From positions 124,001-188,000 of the forward strand of contig NZ_RFFH01000009.1 of assembly GCF_003696265.1 (NCBI RefSeq): a DNA stretch of 64,000 nt, given 5' to 3'. Shown one piece after another: positions 17,131 to 25,729 of this stretch (positions are counted from its first letter, which is position 1; the number at the start of each line of letters is the position of its first letter). This DNA comes from Nocardia stercoris. Lineage in GTDB: Bacteria > Actinomycetota > Actinomycetes > Mycobacteriales > Mycobacteriaceae. A program made the translations under genes and the position numbers. The notes beneath the pieces were generated by a model that saw only the letters and a program-made list of their open reading frames with translations, was not told the origin of the DNA and did not search any database.

Positions 17131-17742
17131 CTACGGGCGGGATGCGACCTGTTCGCGCACCAGGTCCACGAACATCCGGTGGACCCGCAGGTCCCCGGTC
17201 ACCTCGGGGTGGAACGAGGTCGCGAGCACGTTGCCCTCCCGGATCGCGACGATTCGCCCGGCCGCGGGGCCCGCCGGCACCCGCGCCAGCACCTGGGCAC
17301 CGGGCCCGGCGTGCTCGACCCAGGGGGCGCGGATGAACACCGCGCGCAGCGGCTCGTCCAGGCCCGCGAACTCCAGATCGGTCTCGAACGAATCGACCTG
17401 ACGGCCGAAAGCGTTGCGGCGCACCGTCATATCGATACCGTGCAGCGCCTGCATATCGGGCCGGGTGTCGAGCACCTCGCTCGCCAGCAGGATCATGCCG
17501 GCGCAGGAACCGTAGGCCGGCATCCCGTCCTTCAGCCGCGCGCGCAGCGGTTCCAACAGGCCGAACACCTCGAGCAGTTTGCTGATGGTGGTGGATTCCC
17601 CGCCGGGCAGGACCAGGCCGTCGACCGTCGCGAGTTCGGCTTCCCGGCGCACCGTCACCGGGTTCGCTCCGCACACGGTCAGGGCGTCGAAATGTTCGCG
17701 CACGTCACCTTGCAGTGCGAGCACGCCGATCGTCGGTTTCAC
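17131..17742 (-). CDS. pdxT: Pyridoxal 5'-phosphate synthase glutaminase, PdxT subunit
   Basis: A 203-residue class I glutamine amidotransferase that supplies ammonia to PdxS. Clear motifs are IGVLALQGDVREHFDAL, VLPGGESTTISKL, the nucleophile-containing YGSCAGMILLA (Cys about residue 78), DMTVRRNAFGRQVDSFE, and the His/Glu part of the triad in SFHPEVTGD near the C-terminus. GTG 17742 is the start. It is transcribed with yebC away from the KimA-like gene and is convergent in direction to pdxS, separated by YbjQ and yebC, which is unusual since the two subunits are normally adjacent. Confidence 0.96.
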   Translation of the reverse strand: MKPTIGVLALQGDVREHFDALTVCGANPVTVRREAELATVDGLVLPGGESTTISKLLEVFGLLEPLRARLKDGMPAYGSCAGMILLASEVLDTRPDMQALHGIDMTVRRNAFGRQVDSFETDLEFAGLDEPLRAVFIRAPWVEHAGPGAQVLARVPAGPAAGRIVAIREGNVLATSFHPEVTGDLRVHRMFVDLVREQVASRP

Positions 17743-17979
17743 CCGACGAGCATACGGCGGGCCCTCGGCCGCACCGGAAGCCGTGGCCGGGCGGAACGGG
17801 TGTTACCGCTGAGCGGACGCTCACCGTCGGGGGTCCCATACACGCCAGGTGGCCGGGTATCGCTATCGCTACTGGTCCAGGGCTCGAGCGAACGGAAACT
17901 GTGTGTCTCCTGTCACTGGGCCGTCAAAAAATCGACCCCAGGGTTTCAACTTCGCGCGCGGAAGGGAACACTCGCCCGA

Positions 17980-19812
17980 GTGACCGAAGTCGTTTCAGGC
18001 ACGGGCAAGCCCGCCGGCGTATCCGCCGGCGGCACGCACCGTGGGCTCACCGTCGCCACCGGGCTAGCCGGACTGTCGCTGGACGCGATGGCCTCCGTCG
18101 CCTATGGACCCGAGGCAATCGTGCTGGTTCTGGCCGCGGCCGGGAGTGCCGGACTCGGCATGACGTTGCCGGTGACCCTGGCCATCGTCGTGCTGCTGAC
18201 CGTGTTGACCGCCTCCTACCGGCAGGTGATCGCCACCTTCCCCGAGGGCGGCGGCGCCTACGCCGTGGCGAGCAAGTATCTGGGCCGGCGGACCAGCCTC
18301 GTGGCGGCCGCCGCGCTGATCGTGGACTACGTACTCAATGTGGCGGTGTCCATCGCCGCCGGAGTGGCGGCCCTGACCTCGGCGGTCCCGGACCTGCTGC
18401 CGTACACGCTGTGGATCTGCCTGGCGGTGCTGGTCGGCGTCACGGCGCTGAACCTCGCCGGGATCCGGGAGAGCGCCCGCGCCTTCATGATTCCGACGGT
18501 GGTGTTCGTCGGCGGCATCCTGCTGGTGATCGTGGCCGGGTTGCTGCGCGGGACGCCCGCCGCCGTCGAGACCGGCGCGGTGATCGGCGCGCACGGTCGC
18601 ACAATCGGAATCCTGTTGCTGCTCAAGGCCTTCTCCAGCGGCTGTGCGGCGCTGACCGGTGTGGAGGCGATCGCGAACGCGGTGCCCAGTTTCAAGGCGC
18701 CGGCGGTGCGGCGGGCGCAGCGCGCCGAGGTCGTGCTCGGGGTGGTGCTGGGCGTCATGCTGATCGGGCTGGCGACCCTGATCGGCAAGTTCGCCGTGCG
18801 CCCGGTCGAAGGCACCACCGTGCTCTCCCAGCTCACCGAGGCCGCGCTCGGTCACGGATTGCTGTACTACGTGGTGCAATTCGCGACCGTGCTGCTGCTG
18901 GCCATGGCCGCCAACACCTCCTACGGCGGCCTGCCCACCCTGACCAAGATCCTCGCCGACGACAATTGCCTGCCGCACCGGTTCGCGGTCACCTCGCCGC
19001 GGCAGGTGTATCGCTACGGTGTTCTGGCCCTGGGCATTTCATCGGCCGTGCTGCTGGTCGGCGCGGGCGGGAACATGAACGCCCTGGTGCCGCTGTTCGC
19101 CATCGGGGTGTTCGTCGGCTTCACCATCGCGCAGGCCGGCATGGTCCGGCACTGGCTGCTGGCCGGCTGCCGCGACTGGCGGCTGGCGCTCAACGCGTTC
19201 GGCGCCGTGCTGACGTTCGTGGCCGCGGTCGTCACCACGGCCATGAAGTTCAGCGACGGCGCCTGGGTGGTGGCGGTGGTGTTGCCGCTGCTGGTGGCCG
19301 GCATGGAACGGATCCGGGTCGTCTACCACTCGATGGAGGGCTGCCGCGGCGCCGGCTGTATGCCCGCGCCGCCGCAGGCCACCGGGACCGTGATCGTGGT
19401 GCCGGTGTCGGAGGTATCGGAACTGTCGCGGGAGGCGCTGTCGGCGGCGATGTCGCTGGGCCACGACGTGGTCGCGGTGCACGTGGGCCTGCCCGGCGAG
19501 AACACGACCGTGTTCACCAAGGCGTGGGAGGCCTGGCACCCCGAGGTGCCGCTGGAACTCATCGACGCTGGTGACTGCACCGTCGGCGGCCCGGTGGCGC
19601 GGTTCGTCCGGGACAACTTCGACGGCCGGCGCAAGGTGGTGCTGATCGCCGAAGTCGAACCGCCCGGCGGCTGGCACCGGGTGCTGCCGAGTCACCGCAG
19701 CGACGAGCTGGAACGCACGCTGCGCAAGCTGCCCGACACGGTGGTGTGCCATCTGCGGGTACAGGTGGCGCCGCAATCGCAGCCGGGCCGGATCCAGGCT
19801 CGCCGGAGCTGA
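17980..19812 (+). CDS. APC-type permease with C-terminal cytosolic domain, KimA-like (potassium?)
   Basis: A 610-residue protein: 12 membrane helices in about residues 20-440, then a roughly 150-residue soluble C-terminal domain. The membrane part has GLAGLSLDAMASVAYGPEAI, FPEGGGAYAVASKYLG, SSGCAALTGVEAIANAVPSF and LLLAMAANTSYGGLPTLTKI, with LADDNCLPHRF, which resemble the KimA/YdaO family of potassium importers controlled by c-di-AMP in Bacillus. The start is GTG 17980 (VTEVVSGTGK) with GAAGGGAAC about 12 bases upstream; the much longer open frame upstream is the antisense of pdxT/yebC. I looked for the ydaO-type riboswitch in the 237-base leader and could not recognise it. An amino acid substrate is the alternative. 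Confidence 0.78.
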   Translation: MTEVVSGTGKPAGVSAGGTHRGLTVATGLAGLSLDAMASVAYGPEAIVLVLAAAGSAGLGMTLPVTLAIVVLLTVLTASYRQVIATFPEGGGAYAVASKYLGRRTSLVAAAALIVDYVLNVAVSIAAGVAALTSAVPDLLPYTLWICLAVLVGVTALNLAGIRESARAFMIPTVVFVGGILLVIVAGLLRGTPAAVETGAVIGAHGRTIGILLLLKAFSSGCAALTGVEAIANAVPSFKAPAVRRAQRAEVVLGVVLGVMLIGLATLIGKFAVRPVEGTTVLSQLTEAALGHGLLYYVVQFATVLLLAMAANTSYGGLPTLTKILADDNCLPHRFAVTSPRQVYRYGVLALGISSAVLLVGAGGNMNALVPLFAIGVFVGFTIAQAGMVRHWLLAGCRDWRLALNAFGAVLTFVAAVVTTAMKFSDGAWVVAVVLPLLVAGMERIRVVYHSMEGCRGAGCMPAPPQATGTVIVVPVSEVSELSREALSAAMSLGHDVVAVHVGLPGENTTVFTKAWEAWHPEVPLELIDAGDCTVGGPVARFVRDNFDGRRKVVLIAEVEPPGGWHRVLPSHRSDELERTLRKLPDTVVCHLRVQVAPQSQPGRIQARRS

Positions 19813-19909
19813 GCGGATTCCGCAGCGCGCGGGGCCGGGCAGCCGCTGCGGCCCACATCGCGGCACGGATATCGATCGTCCGGTGTCCGGCCGGACGGGG
19901 CGGTACCGA

Positions 19910-20752
19910 TCAGGCGTCGGGGCCCGGGGGTGTGCCCGGGCGCACGTCCCGGATCAGGCCCTCCTGCACCACCGAGGCGACCAGGTTGCCCTTCAGGTCG
20001 AAGATGCGGCCCGCGGTCAGGCCGCGGCCGTGGTGGGCCGACGGCGAGAACTGGTCGTAGAGCAGCCATTCGTCGGCCCGGAACGGGCGCAGGAACCACA
20101 TGGCGTGGTCGAGCGACGCGTTCTGGGTCGGCTCGTCGCGGTGCAGCACCTTCGACGAGCCGAGCAGCGTCATATCGCTCATGTAGGCGAGCGTGCAGAC
20201 GTGCACGATCGGGTTGTCGGGCAGCGGATGCTTGTACTTGAACCAGACCTGCTGCTGGGACGCCAGGCCCGGACGGTGGGTGACCTCCTCCTGCGGCAGC
20301 ACTCGGATGTCCCAGTTCTCCCACTCGCGCATCATCCAGAGCCGCTCGGCCGACAGCGCCGCGGTCGGGTCGGCGATCGACTCCGGCGGCGGGACCACGG
20401 GCATCTCGTCCTGGTGTTCGGGTCCGGTGTCGCCGATGTGGAAGGAGGCGGACATGGTGAAGATGGCTTCGCCGTTCTGGATTCCGGTGACCCGCCGGGT
20501 CACGAAGGAACGGCCGTCGCGGATCCGGTCGACCTGGTAGACGGTCGGGTGTTCCGGATTGCCGGGACGCAGGAAGTAGCCGTGCAGCGAATGCACCTGG
20601 AACTTCGGATCGACGGTCCGCACAGCCGAGACCAGCGCCTGGCCGGCGACCTGGCCGCCGAACGTGCGGGGCAGCTGGCTCTGCACCTTGGCGCCGCGGA
20701 AGATGTCACGTTCGATGCGCTCGATCTCGAGGGCCTCTTCGATGGTAGCCAC
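19910..20752 (-). CDS. tesB: Acyl-CoA thioesterase II
   Basis: A 280-residue double hot-dog thioesterase hydrolysing acyl-CoA to fatty acid and CoA. The conserved VQSQLPRTFGGQVAGQALVS is near residue 25, and the catalytic Asp-Ser/Thr-Gln set is visible as NASLDHAMWF (Asp), FSPSAHHGRGL (Ser) and VASVVQEGLIR (Gln). It matches tesB2 (Rv2605c), which in M. tuberculosis lies between pdxS and pdxT; here it has moved past the KimA-like gene. ATG 20752 is followed by MATIEEALEIERIE and gives the normal length. Confidence 0.94.
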   Translation of the reverse strand: MATIEEALEIERIERDIFRGAKVQSQLPRTFGGQVAGQALVSAVRTVDPKFQVHSLHGYFLRPGNPEHPTVYQVDRIRDGRSFVTRRVTGIQNGEAIFTMSASFHIGDTGPEHQDEMPVVPPPESIADPTAALSAERLWMMREWENWDIRVLPQEEVTHRPGLASQQQVWFKYKHPLPDNPIVHVCTLAYMSDMTLLGSSKVLHRDEPTQNASLDHAMWFLRPFRADEWLLYDQFSPSAHHGRGLTAGRIFDLKGNLVASVVQEGLIRDVRPGTPPGPDA

Positions 20753-20793
20753 CGGCCCAGGCTAGATGATCGCGCTCGAGCGAACATGGACCA

Positions 20794-21402
20794 GTGCCCG
20801 TCTTCACACCGATCTCGCCGGAAGCGCTGCGGCGAACCGTCGCCGACCGACTCGCCGCCCGTCCGGGACGGCTCGCCGTCGCGGTGAGCGGGGCCGACGC
20901 CGCCGATCCGGTGCGATTCGCGGAATCGGTGGCGCAGCTGCTGCGCGACGCGGGGCGGCCCGCCGCGGTGGTGTCGCTGCACGACTACGTGCGGCCCGCC
21001 TCGCTGCGCCTGGAATTCGGCCGCGACGAATATTCCTACCGCACCGCCTGGTTCGACTACGCGGGACTGGATCGTGAAGTGCTGCAAGCGTTGCGGGCGC
21101 ACGGCCGCTGGCTGCCGGCGCTGTGGGACGAGGCGGCCGACCGGTCGGCAAGGGCCGCACCGCGATCCGCGGCCGCGGACCTGATCGTGTTCGTCGCCGG
21201 CCCGATGCTGCTCGGTCGCGGGCTGGGGTTCGACCTGACCGTCGAACTGCGGATGTCCGCTGCGGCGCTGCGGCGCATCGTCGTGCCGGACGAGGAGTTC
21301 ACCGTCGAGGCACTGCTGCGCCACGGTCACGACCAGGCCGAGGAGCCGGATCTGCTGGTGGCGTGGGATCACCGCGACCGCCCGGCGATGCGAGCGCGGT
21401 GA
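20794..21402 (+). CDS. Uridine kinase-like P-loop protein with degraded Walker A
   Basis: A 202-residue protein whose layout resembles short uridine kinase-like P-loop proteins: an expected Walker A region near residue 30, VVSLHDYVRPASLRLEFGRD near 68, YRTAWFDYAGLDREVLQ, and a hydrophobic strand ADLIVFVAGPMLL near 129 followed by VELRMSAAALRRIV. The expected GxxGxGK[ST] is instead AVSGADAADPVRFA: there is no lysine and no Ser/Thr after it, so nucleotide phosphate binding is doubtful. The GTG start 20794 is 25 bases after TAGATGAT, so the transcript could be nearly leaderless. It is probably a pseudokinase or a diverged relative; function unknown. Confidence 0.55.
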   Translation: MPVFTPISPEALRRTVADRLAARPGRLAVAVSGADAADPVRFAESVAQLLRDAGRPAAVVSLHDYVRPASLRLEFGRDEYSYRTAWFDYAGLDREVLQALRAHGRWLPALWDEAADRSARAAPRSAAADLIVFVAGPMLLGRGLGFDLTVELRMSAAALRRIVVPDEEFTVEALLRHGHDQAEEPDLLVAWDHRDRPAMRAR

Positions 21403-21415
21403 TCCCGGCCGGGTG

Positions 21416-23425
21416 TCAGTTCGCCGGTACCGGCAGTCCCACGCTCGCCACCACCCACGGGAACGCGGAACCGAACGCCGCGGCCGCGAACTGCCAGGTG
21501 TGACCGCCCTTGCTGGTGTGCACGGTGCAGTCGATGCCGACCGCCCGGCCTTCGGTGCACAGTTTCTCGGCGGCGCCGAATTCGCCGGTGTCGAAACCGT
21601 TTCCGTCCTGGCCACCTATGCCGACCTGGCTCTCCGGCACCTTCGGCAGGCGGAAGCCCTGCGGCATCCGGGGCAGGTCGGCGCCGGGGTTCGGCGTACC
21701 GGGACCGGGCTGGGGTGCGTCGTTCCCGGAGGCCTTGGGTCCGTCGGCCTGACCGGCGGCGTAGGCGTCCGGGTCGAAGCCGGTGACGGTGCCGTCGGGC
21801 GCGGTCTGCACGCCCGGGACTCGCGTGCCGGCCGGTACCTTCGGCGGGGTGAGGTCGTCGAACAGGCCGGTCACGCCGGTGTAGAGACCGTGCGCGGCCA
21901 TCACGGTCTGCGGGTCGAAGGCCGCCCATTTCGCCGCGTCGCCGCCGTAGAGCCGCCGGATCGTCTGCTCCTTCGTGCCCGACGCCGGACCCAGGTCGCC
22001 GGCGATGTCGACGAAGGTGTGGAACAGTTCCGGGTGCATGACGGTCAGATCGACCGCGCAGGTGCCGCCCATCGACCAGCCGATCACCGCCCAGTGCGCC
22101 GGATCCTTCGCGGCGTTGAACGTCGACTCCACATACGGCACAACATCGTCGGTCAGATGTGCGGCGGCCCGGCCACGCGGGCCGTCGACACACTCGGTGT
22201 CGTTGTTGAACGAACCGCTGGAGTCGGGGAAGACCAGGATCGGGGCCTGGCCGTTGTTCGCCCGGGTGAACTTGTCGATCACCGGCATGATCTGACCGCT
22301 GCGGACCCAGTCGGCGGGGGTGTTGAACTCACCGGCGATCATCATCACCACCGGCAGCGTCGGTGCCGTCGCGCCGTGGAAGTAGGCCGGGGGCAGGTAC
22401 ACGTATTCGGTGCGGTGCTTGAAACCGCTGGCGTCGTCGGGAATGTCGACCGGGACGATCACACCGGTCGCTGGGTCGGTGTCGCGCATACCGGCCAGCT
22501 GGGCCATGTCGGTCTGGTGCGGCAGTGGGCCCGCGGTGAACGCGCTCCACGCCGCCTGCCAGGTGGGGTAGTAGCCGACCCATTGGTTCAGCACCACCAG
22601 CGAACTGGCCGCGGTCAGCGGAATCGCCAGCACGGCGGCGAGGCGGTGCCACCACCGGGTCCGCGGCCAGCCGACGACGGCCACCGCAATCGCCGCGGCC
22701 GTGCCGCCGACACACACCCAGAGCAGTACCGGCGCCGGGTCGGAGGCCAGGCCCTCGTCAGCCATGTACTGCCGAGCCGCGAATGCGGCTGCGACACCGA
22801 GGATTACGCAGATGGGGAAGCGGATCAGCCACCAGCCGCGGTCGAAGGCGAAGAGCGGACTGCGGGCAACGGCGGTCGAGGCGGCATCCGCACCGACGGA
22901 GTCCGGGCGGGCGGCAACGGCGGTCGAGGCGGGATCCGCACCCACGGAGTCCGGGACTGCGGCGACGGTGGTCGTGGCCGCTGACTCGGCGGCATCGGCC
23001 GAGGCTGTGGCAGCGCCCGCTGCGGCCTCCGCGGTCGCATCGTCAGTGGTGACGGTGGTGTCGCCGCTGACCTGCGTAGTCACCGTGGCCTGCGGGGCGG
23101 CGTCCTGTCCTGCGGTGGTCGCCTGTGGTGCGGCGGCGAATCCGAGCATTCGGCCGAGCGGCCCCTGGCCGCGCCTCGGCGGGAACGGCCGGACGACGCG
23201 CACCACGGCCAGCACCAGCAGCGCTACCGCGATCAGTTCGATGGTCTGCGGCAGCCAGCCGTGCAGCAGCGAGATTCCGTGACGGAAATTCCCGTACGGG
23301 TGCGGATTCGACTCCGGCATCGCCGGCGGGGGCGGGGGAGCCACCGCGGCGGGCGTCGCAGCGGAAGTCGGTGTCGGTACCGGCGAGGTCGGCACATCCA
23401 TCGGCGCAGGAAACACGGGCGTCAT
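21416..23425 (-). CDS. Membrane-anchored alpha/beta-hydrolase, esterase/mycolyltransferase-like fold
   Basis: A 669-residue protein: Pro-rich N-terminus, a membrane helix (TIELIAVALLVLAVVRVVRP, about 60-79), an Ala/Thr-rich linker, three further helices (WLIRFPICVILGVAAAFAAR, then VLLWVCVGGTAAAIAVAVVG and a third near 265), and an extracytoplasmic alpha/beta-hydrolase domain from about residue 310. The nucleophile elbow is GWSMGG with Ser451; a likely acid/His pair lies further on, with GGHTWQFAAAAFGSAFPW near the C-terminus providing the His. The domain resembles the esterase D/antigen 85 (PF00756) group used in corynebacterial-type envelopes. Substrate unknown. It is convergent with the uridine-kinase-like gene. 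Confidence 0.72.
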   Translation of the reverse strand: MTPVFPAPMDVPTSPVPTPTSAATPAAVAPPPPPAMPESNPHPYGNFRHGISLLHGWLPQTIELIAVALLVLAVVRVVRPFPPRRGQGPLGRMLGFAAAPQATTAGQDAAPQATVTTQVSGDTTVTTDDATAEAAAGAATASADAAESAATTTVAAVPDSVGADPASTAVAARPDSVGADAASTAVARSPLFAFDRGWWLIRFPICVILGVAAAFAARQYMADEGLASDPAPVLLWVCVGGTAAAIAVAVVGWPRTRWWHRLAAVLAIPLTAASSLVVLNQWVGYYPTWQAAWSAFTAGPLPHQTDMAQLAGMRDTDPATGVIVPVDIPDDASGFKHRTEYVYLPPAYFHGATAPTLPVVMMIAGEFNTPADWVRSGQIMPVIDKFTRANNGQAPILVFPDSSGSFNNDTECVDGPRGRAAAHLTDDVVPYVESTFNAAKDPAHWAVIGWSMGGTCAVDLTVMHPELFHTFVDIAGDLGPASGTKEQTIRRLYGGDAAKWAAFDPQTVMAAHGLYTGVTGLFDDLTPPKVPAGTRVPGVQTAPDGTVTGFDPDAYAAGQADGPKASGNDAPQPGPGTPNPGADLPRMPQGFRLPKVPESQVGIGGQDGNGFDTGEFGAAEKLCTEGRAVGIDCTVHTSKGGHTWQFAAAAFGSAFPWVVASVGLPVPAN
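22866..22957 (-). repeat. 48-bp tandem repeat in esterase linker
   Basis: Two nearly identical 48-bp units, with a degenerate third, encode the 16-residue repeat DSVGAD-[PA]-ASTAVA-AR-P in the linker between the first and second membrane helices. In-frame slippage could vary linker length between strains. Confidence 0.75.
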
Positions 23426-23484
23426 TGTTTCCCGGCTACCTCGAGGTTCGCTGTGAGCACACTCCGAGTCGCGGCGACGGCTTC

Positions 23485-24822
23485 TCAGACACCCTGATGG
23501 CCCAGTGGCCGCCGGCGTGCCTCCAGCTCGGTGTAGAGGGCCTGACAGCGCCGCCGGACATCGGCGCGGTCGGCTTCCTCCGGGATCAGCTCGATCTGCC
23601 GCTCGATCATGGTGGCCTGCTCGTGCACGACCCGCAGCCGCGCCGGATCGGTGGCCCGGTCGGCGATCTGGGTCAGGGCGTCGAGTTCCCGGATCATCAC
23701 TGCCGGTTGTCCGGCGGCGGCCTGGCGGATCTTCTCGAACGCACGTTGCACCAGCCGGTCGTAGCTGACCTGCGCGGCGATCACCCGGATCCGGCCGTCG
23801 CGACCGCGGCGGACCTGCTCGGGCTGCCAGGAGCCCGCGATCCGGCCCAGACAGTCACCGAGCCAGTCGATGCAGGTCAGTGCGGTGAACACATCGTTGA
23901 TGGCGGCGGACAGGGCGCGCAGGGCGATCTCGACGATCTGGTCGACGCCGAACGACACGTCCTGCACCAGCGTGCGGGTGGCGCCGGTGACGTGGCCGCG
24001 CGCGAACGTCGCCGCGATCTGCGACACCGCCTCCGGCGGCCAGACGGTCGCCACCACCTGGCCCTCGGTGAGGAAATGCCCGGGCCGATATGGCAGATGG
24101 ACCACCGCGTCGTATTCGGCGGCCAGCCGCACCAGCTGCTCGTAGCGGATGTATTGCAGGTAGCCACTGCTGGTGGTGCGGACCGGGCCACCCTCGGTGT
24201 CGAGCAGTGCGAGCAGCTCGGATGCGGACGGCCCGGCCACGTTGCCGGTCCGGGTGTGGTCGGTATTGGCCTCGATCGCGATGCCGACCTCCCGCGCGAT
24301 ATCCGCGATGACGTTCGGCAACTGGATCTGGGTGGCGATGTGGTTGATGAAGTAGATCAGGACACCCAGGTCGGCCACCAAGGAGGCGATCGACACCGTG
24401 GTGCAGAGGTGCGGCACGAATTCCGGGCCGGTGACCACCAGCGCGAGCACCGCGTACACGAACGTGGCCACGAAGGTACCCAGGGTGACCTGGGTGCCAC
24501 GGTCGCGAATGAAGTTGCGCAGCATGCGCGGACCGAACTGGGTGGACGCCAGCGTGAGCGCCACGACCGTGATGGAGAAGACCACGCCGACGACGGTGAT
24601 GATGGCGACCGCGATGGTGGTCAGCACCTGCCGGGCGGTATCGGGGGAACCGGTGATCACCCAGTTCGGCATCGAGAACTGGCCGCGATAGGCCGCGTGA
24701 TCGAAGGCGACGGTCAGCAGGAACAGCACGACCGCCGCCACGACCTCGAGCATCGGCACGAACCACAGATTGGTGCGCAGCGTCTCCCGGCGGCGATCGG
24801 CCTCGAAATAGACGCCTCGCAC
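23485..24822 (-). CDS. DUF2254-family membrane protein
   Basis: A 445-residue protein starting GTG 24822 with GAAGGAGG 7 bases upstream; the product begins RGVYFEADRRRETLRTNLWF. There are four N-terminal helices (about 20-180: MLEVVAAVVLFLLTVAFDHA, VLTTIAVAIITVVGVVFSIT, VATFVYAVLALVVTG, IASLVADLGVLIYFINHIAT) and a large soluble C-terminal part. VVALTLASTQFGPRMLRNFI is the hallmark of DUF2254. The C-terminal half contains RALSAAINDVFTALTCIDWL, also conserved. These proteins are predicted membrane proteins of unknown function, sometimes near stress and transport genes. It is 59 bases from the esterase, same strand, so the two may be co-transcribed. Confidence 0.88.
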   Translation of the reverse strand: MRGVYFEADRRRETLRTNLWFVPMLEVVAAVVLFLLTVAFDHAAYRGQFSMPNWVITGSPDTARQVLTTIAVAIITVVGVVFSITVVALTLASTQFGPRMLRNFIRDRGTQVTLGTFVATFVYAVLALVVTGPEFVPHLCTTVSIASLVADLGVLIYFINHIATQIQLPNVIADIAREVGIAIEANTDHTRTGNVAGPSASELLALLDTEGGPVRTTSSGYLQYIRYEQLVRLAAEYDAVVHLPYRPGHFLTEGQVVATVWPPEAVSQIAATFARGHVTGATRTLVQDVSFGVDQIVEIALRALSAAINDVFTALTCIDWLGDCLGRIAGSWQPEQVRRGRDGRIRVIAAQVSYDRLVQRAFEKIRQAAAGQPAVMIRELDALTQIADRATDPARLRVVHEQATMIERQIELIPEEADRADVRRRCQALYTELEARRRPLGHQGV

Positions 24823-25125
24823 GACGTGCCTCCTTCGCGCGCACTCCAGCCGAGACTCCCGGCTCCCGTGTGTTGAAAACTTACACGCCAGGCAGCGGAT
24901 CGACGACGAAAATCCGGTCGCTGCAGATCGGGCACCAGGGAATATCGGCGCCGCACGTGCGAACCCGGGCGGCCGCGCGAGCGCGGCGAACCCGTGCCAA
25001 CCGAATTCCACCAAAGCGGGTCCGGGCGGGGGACATTCGTCTCGCCCCTACATGCGCGCCACCGATCCTCTCGATCTCGGCGTCCGGTGTCGATCGCCGG
25101 CGGGGCGCCGGTTGTCGGTTAGACT

Positions 25126-25141
25126 TCGAACAATTGTTCGC
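25126..25141. promoter_or_regulatory. SOS box (LexA operator) upstream of ruvC
   Basis: TCGAACAATTGTTCGC matches the actinobacterial LexA consensus TCGAAC-N4-GTTCGA at all but the last base. A -10-like TAGACT (25120-25125) abuts it, so LexA would cover the ruvCAB promoter, and the box ends 18 bases before the ruvC start. The palindrome makes ruvCAB a DNA-damage-inducible operon. Confidence 0.85.
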
Positions 25142-25159
25142 CGATCGGGAGGGTGTCTC

Positions 25160-25729
25160 GTGCGGGTCATGGGTGTGGACCCGGGGCTGACCCGGTGCGG
25201 GCTGAGCATCGTCGACGGGGGGTCCGGGCGGAAGGTGACACCGGTGGCGGTGGATGTCGTTCGCACGCCGCCGGAATGGGAGCTGGCGCAGCGGTTGCTG
25301 GTCGTGGCCGACGGCGCCGAGGCGTGGCTGGACAAGTACCGGCCCGAGGTCGTCGCCGTGGAACGGGTGTTCTCCCAGCACAATGTGCGGACCGCGATGG
25401 CCACCGCGCAGGCCGGCGGCGTGATCGCGCTGGCCGCCGCCCGCCGCGGTATCCCGGTCGCCTTCCACACGCCCAGTCAGGTGAAGGCCGCGGTGACGGG
25501 GAACGGCACCGCGGACAAGGCTCAGGTCACCGCTATGGTGACCCGTATCCTCGGTCTCGCCGTCGCCCCGAAACCGGCCGACGCCGCCGACGCGCTGGCC
25601 CTCGCCATCTGCCATTGCTGGCGGGCGCCGATGCTGGACCGGATGGCGAAGGCCGAAGAACTCGCGGCGCAGGCTCGGCGTCGCTACGCCGAACGATTGG
25701 CTCAGCAACGAAAGGCGGTGTCGCGGTGA
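25160..25729 (+). CDS. ruvC: Holliday junction resolvase RuvC
   Basis: A 189-residue endonuclease that cuts Holliday junctions symmetrically. RNase H-like catalytic acidic residues are seen in MGVDPGLTRCGL (Asp near residue 6), EVVAVERVFSQHN (Glu) and KPADAADALALAICH (Asp). GTG 25160 (VRVMGVDPG) is chosen over an upstream ATG at 25052 because the SOS box and promoter lie between them and the homologous N-terminus starts here; CGGGAGGG lies about 6-9 bases upstream. Overlaps ruvA by 4 bases. Confidence 0.96.
   Translation: MRVMGVDPGLTRCGLSIVDGGSGRKVTPVAVDVVRTPPEWELAQRLLVVADGAEAWLDKYRPEVVAVERVFSQHNVRTAMATAQAGGVIALAAARRGIPVAFHTPSQVKAAVTGNGTADKAQVTAMVTRILGLAVAPKPADAADALALAICHCWRAPMLDRMAKAEELAAQARRRYAERLAQQRKAVSR

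Noticed and set aside
16300..17979. Upstream 560 codons of the long frame that contains the KimA-like permease
   Set aside because: They are antisense to yebC and pdxT and lack membrane features; the permease starts at GTG 17980.
17743..17979. c-di-AMP (ydaO/yuaA-type) riboswitch before the KimA-like gene
   Set aside because: The leader has GGGGGTCCCAT but I could not match the conserved remainder; a covariance-model search (RF00379) would settle it.
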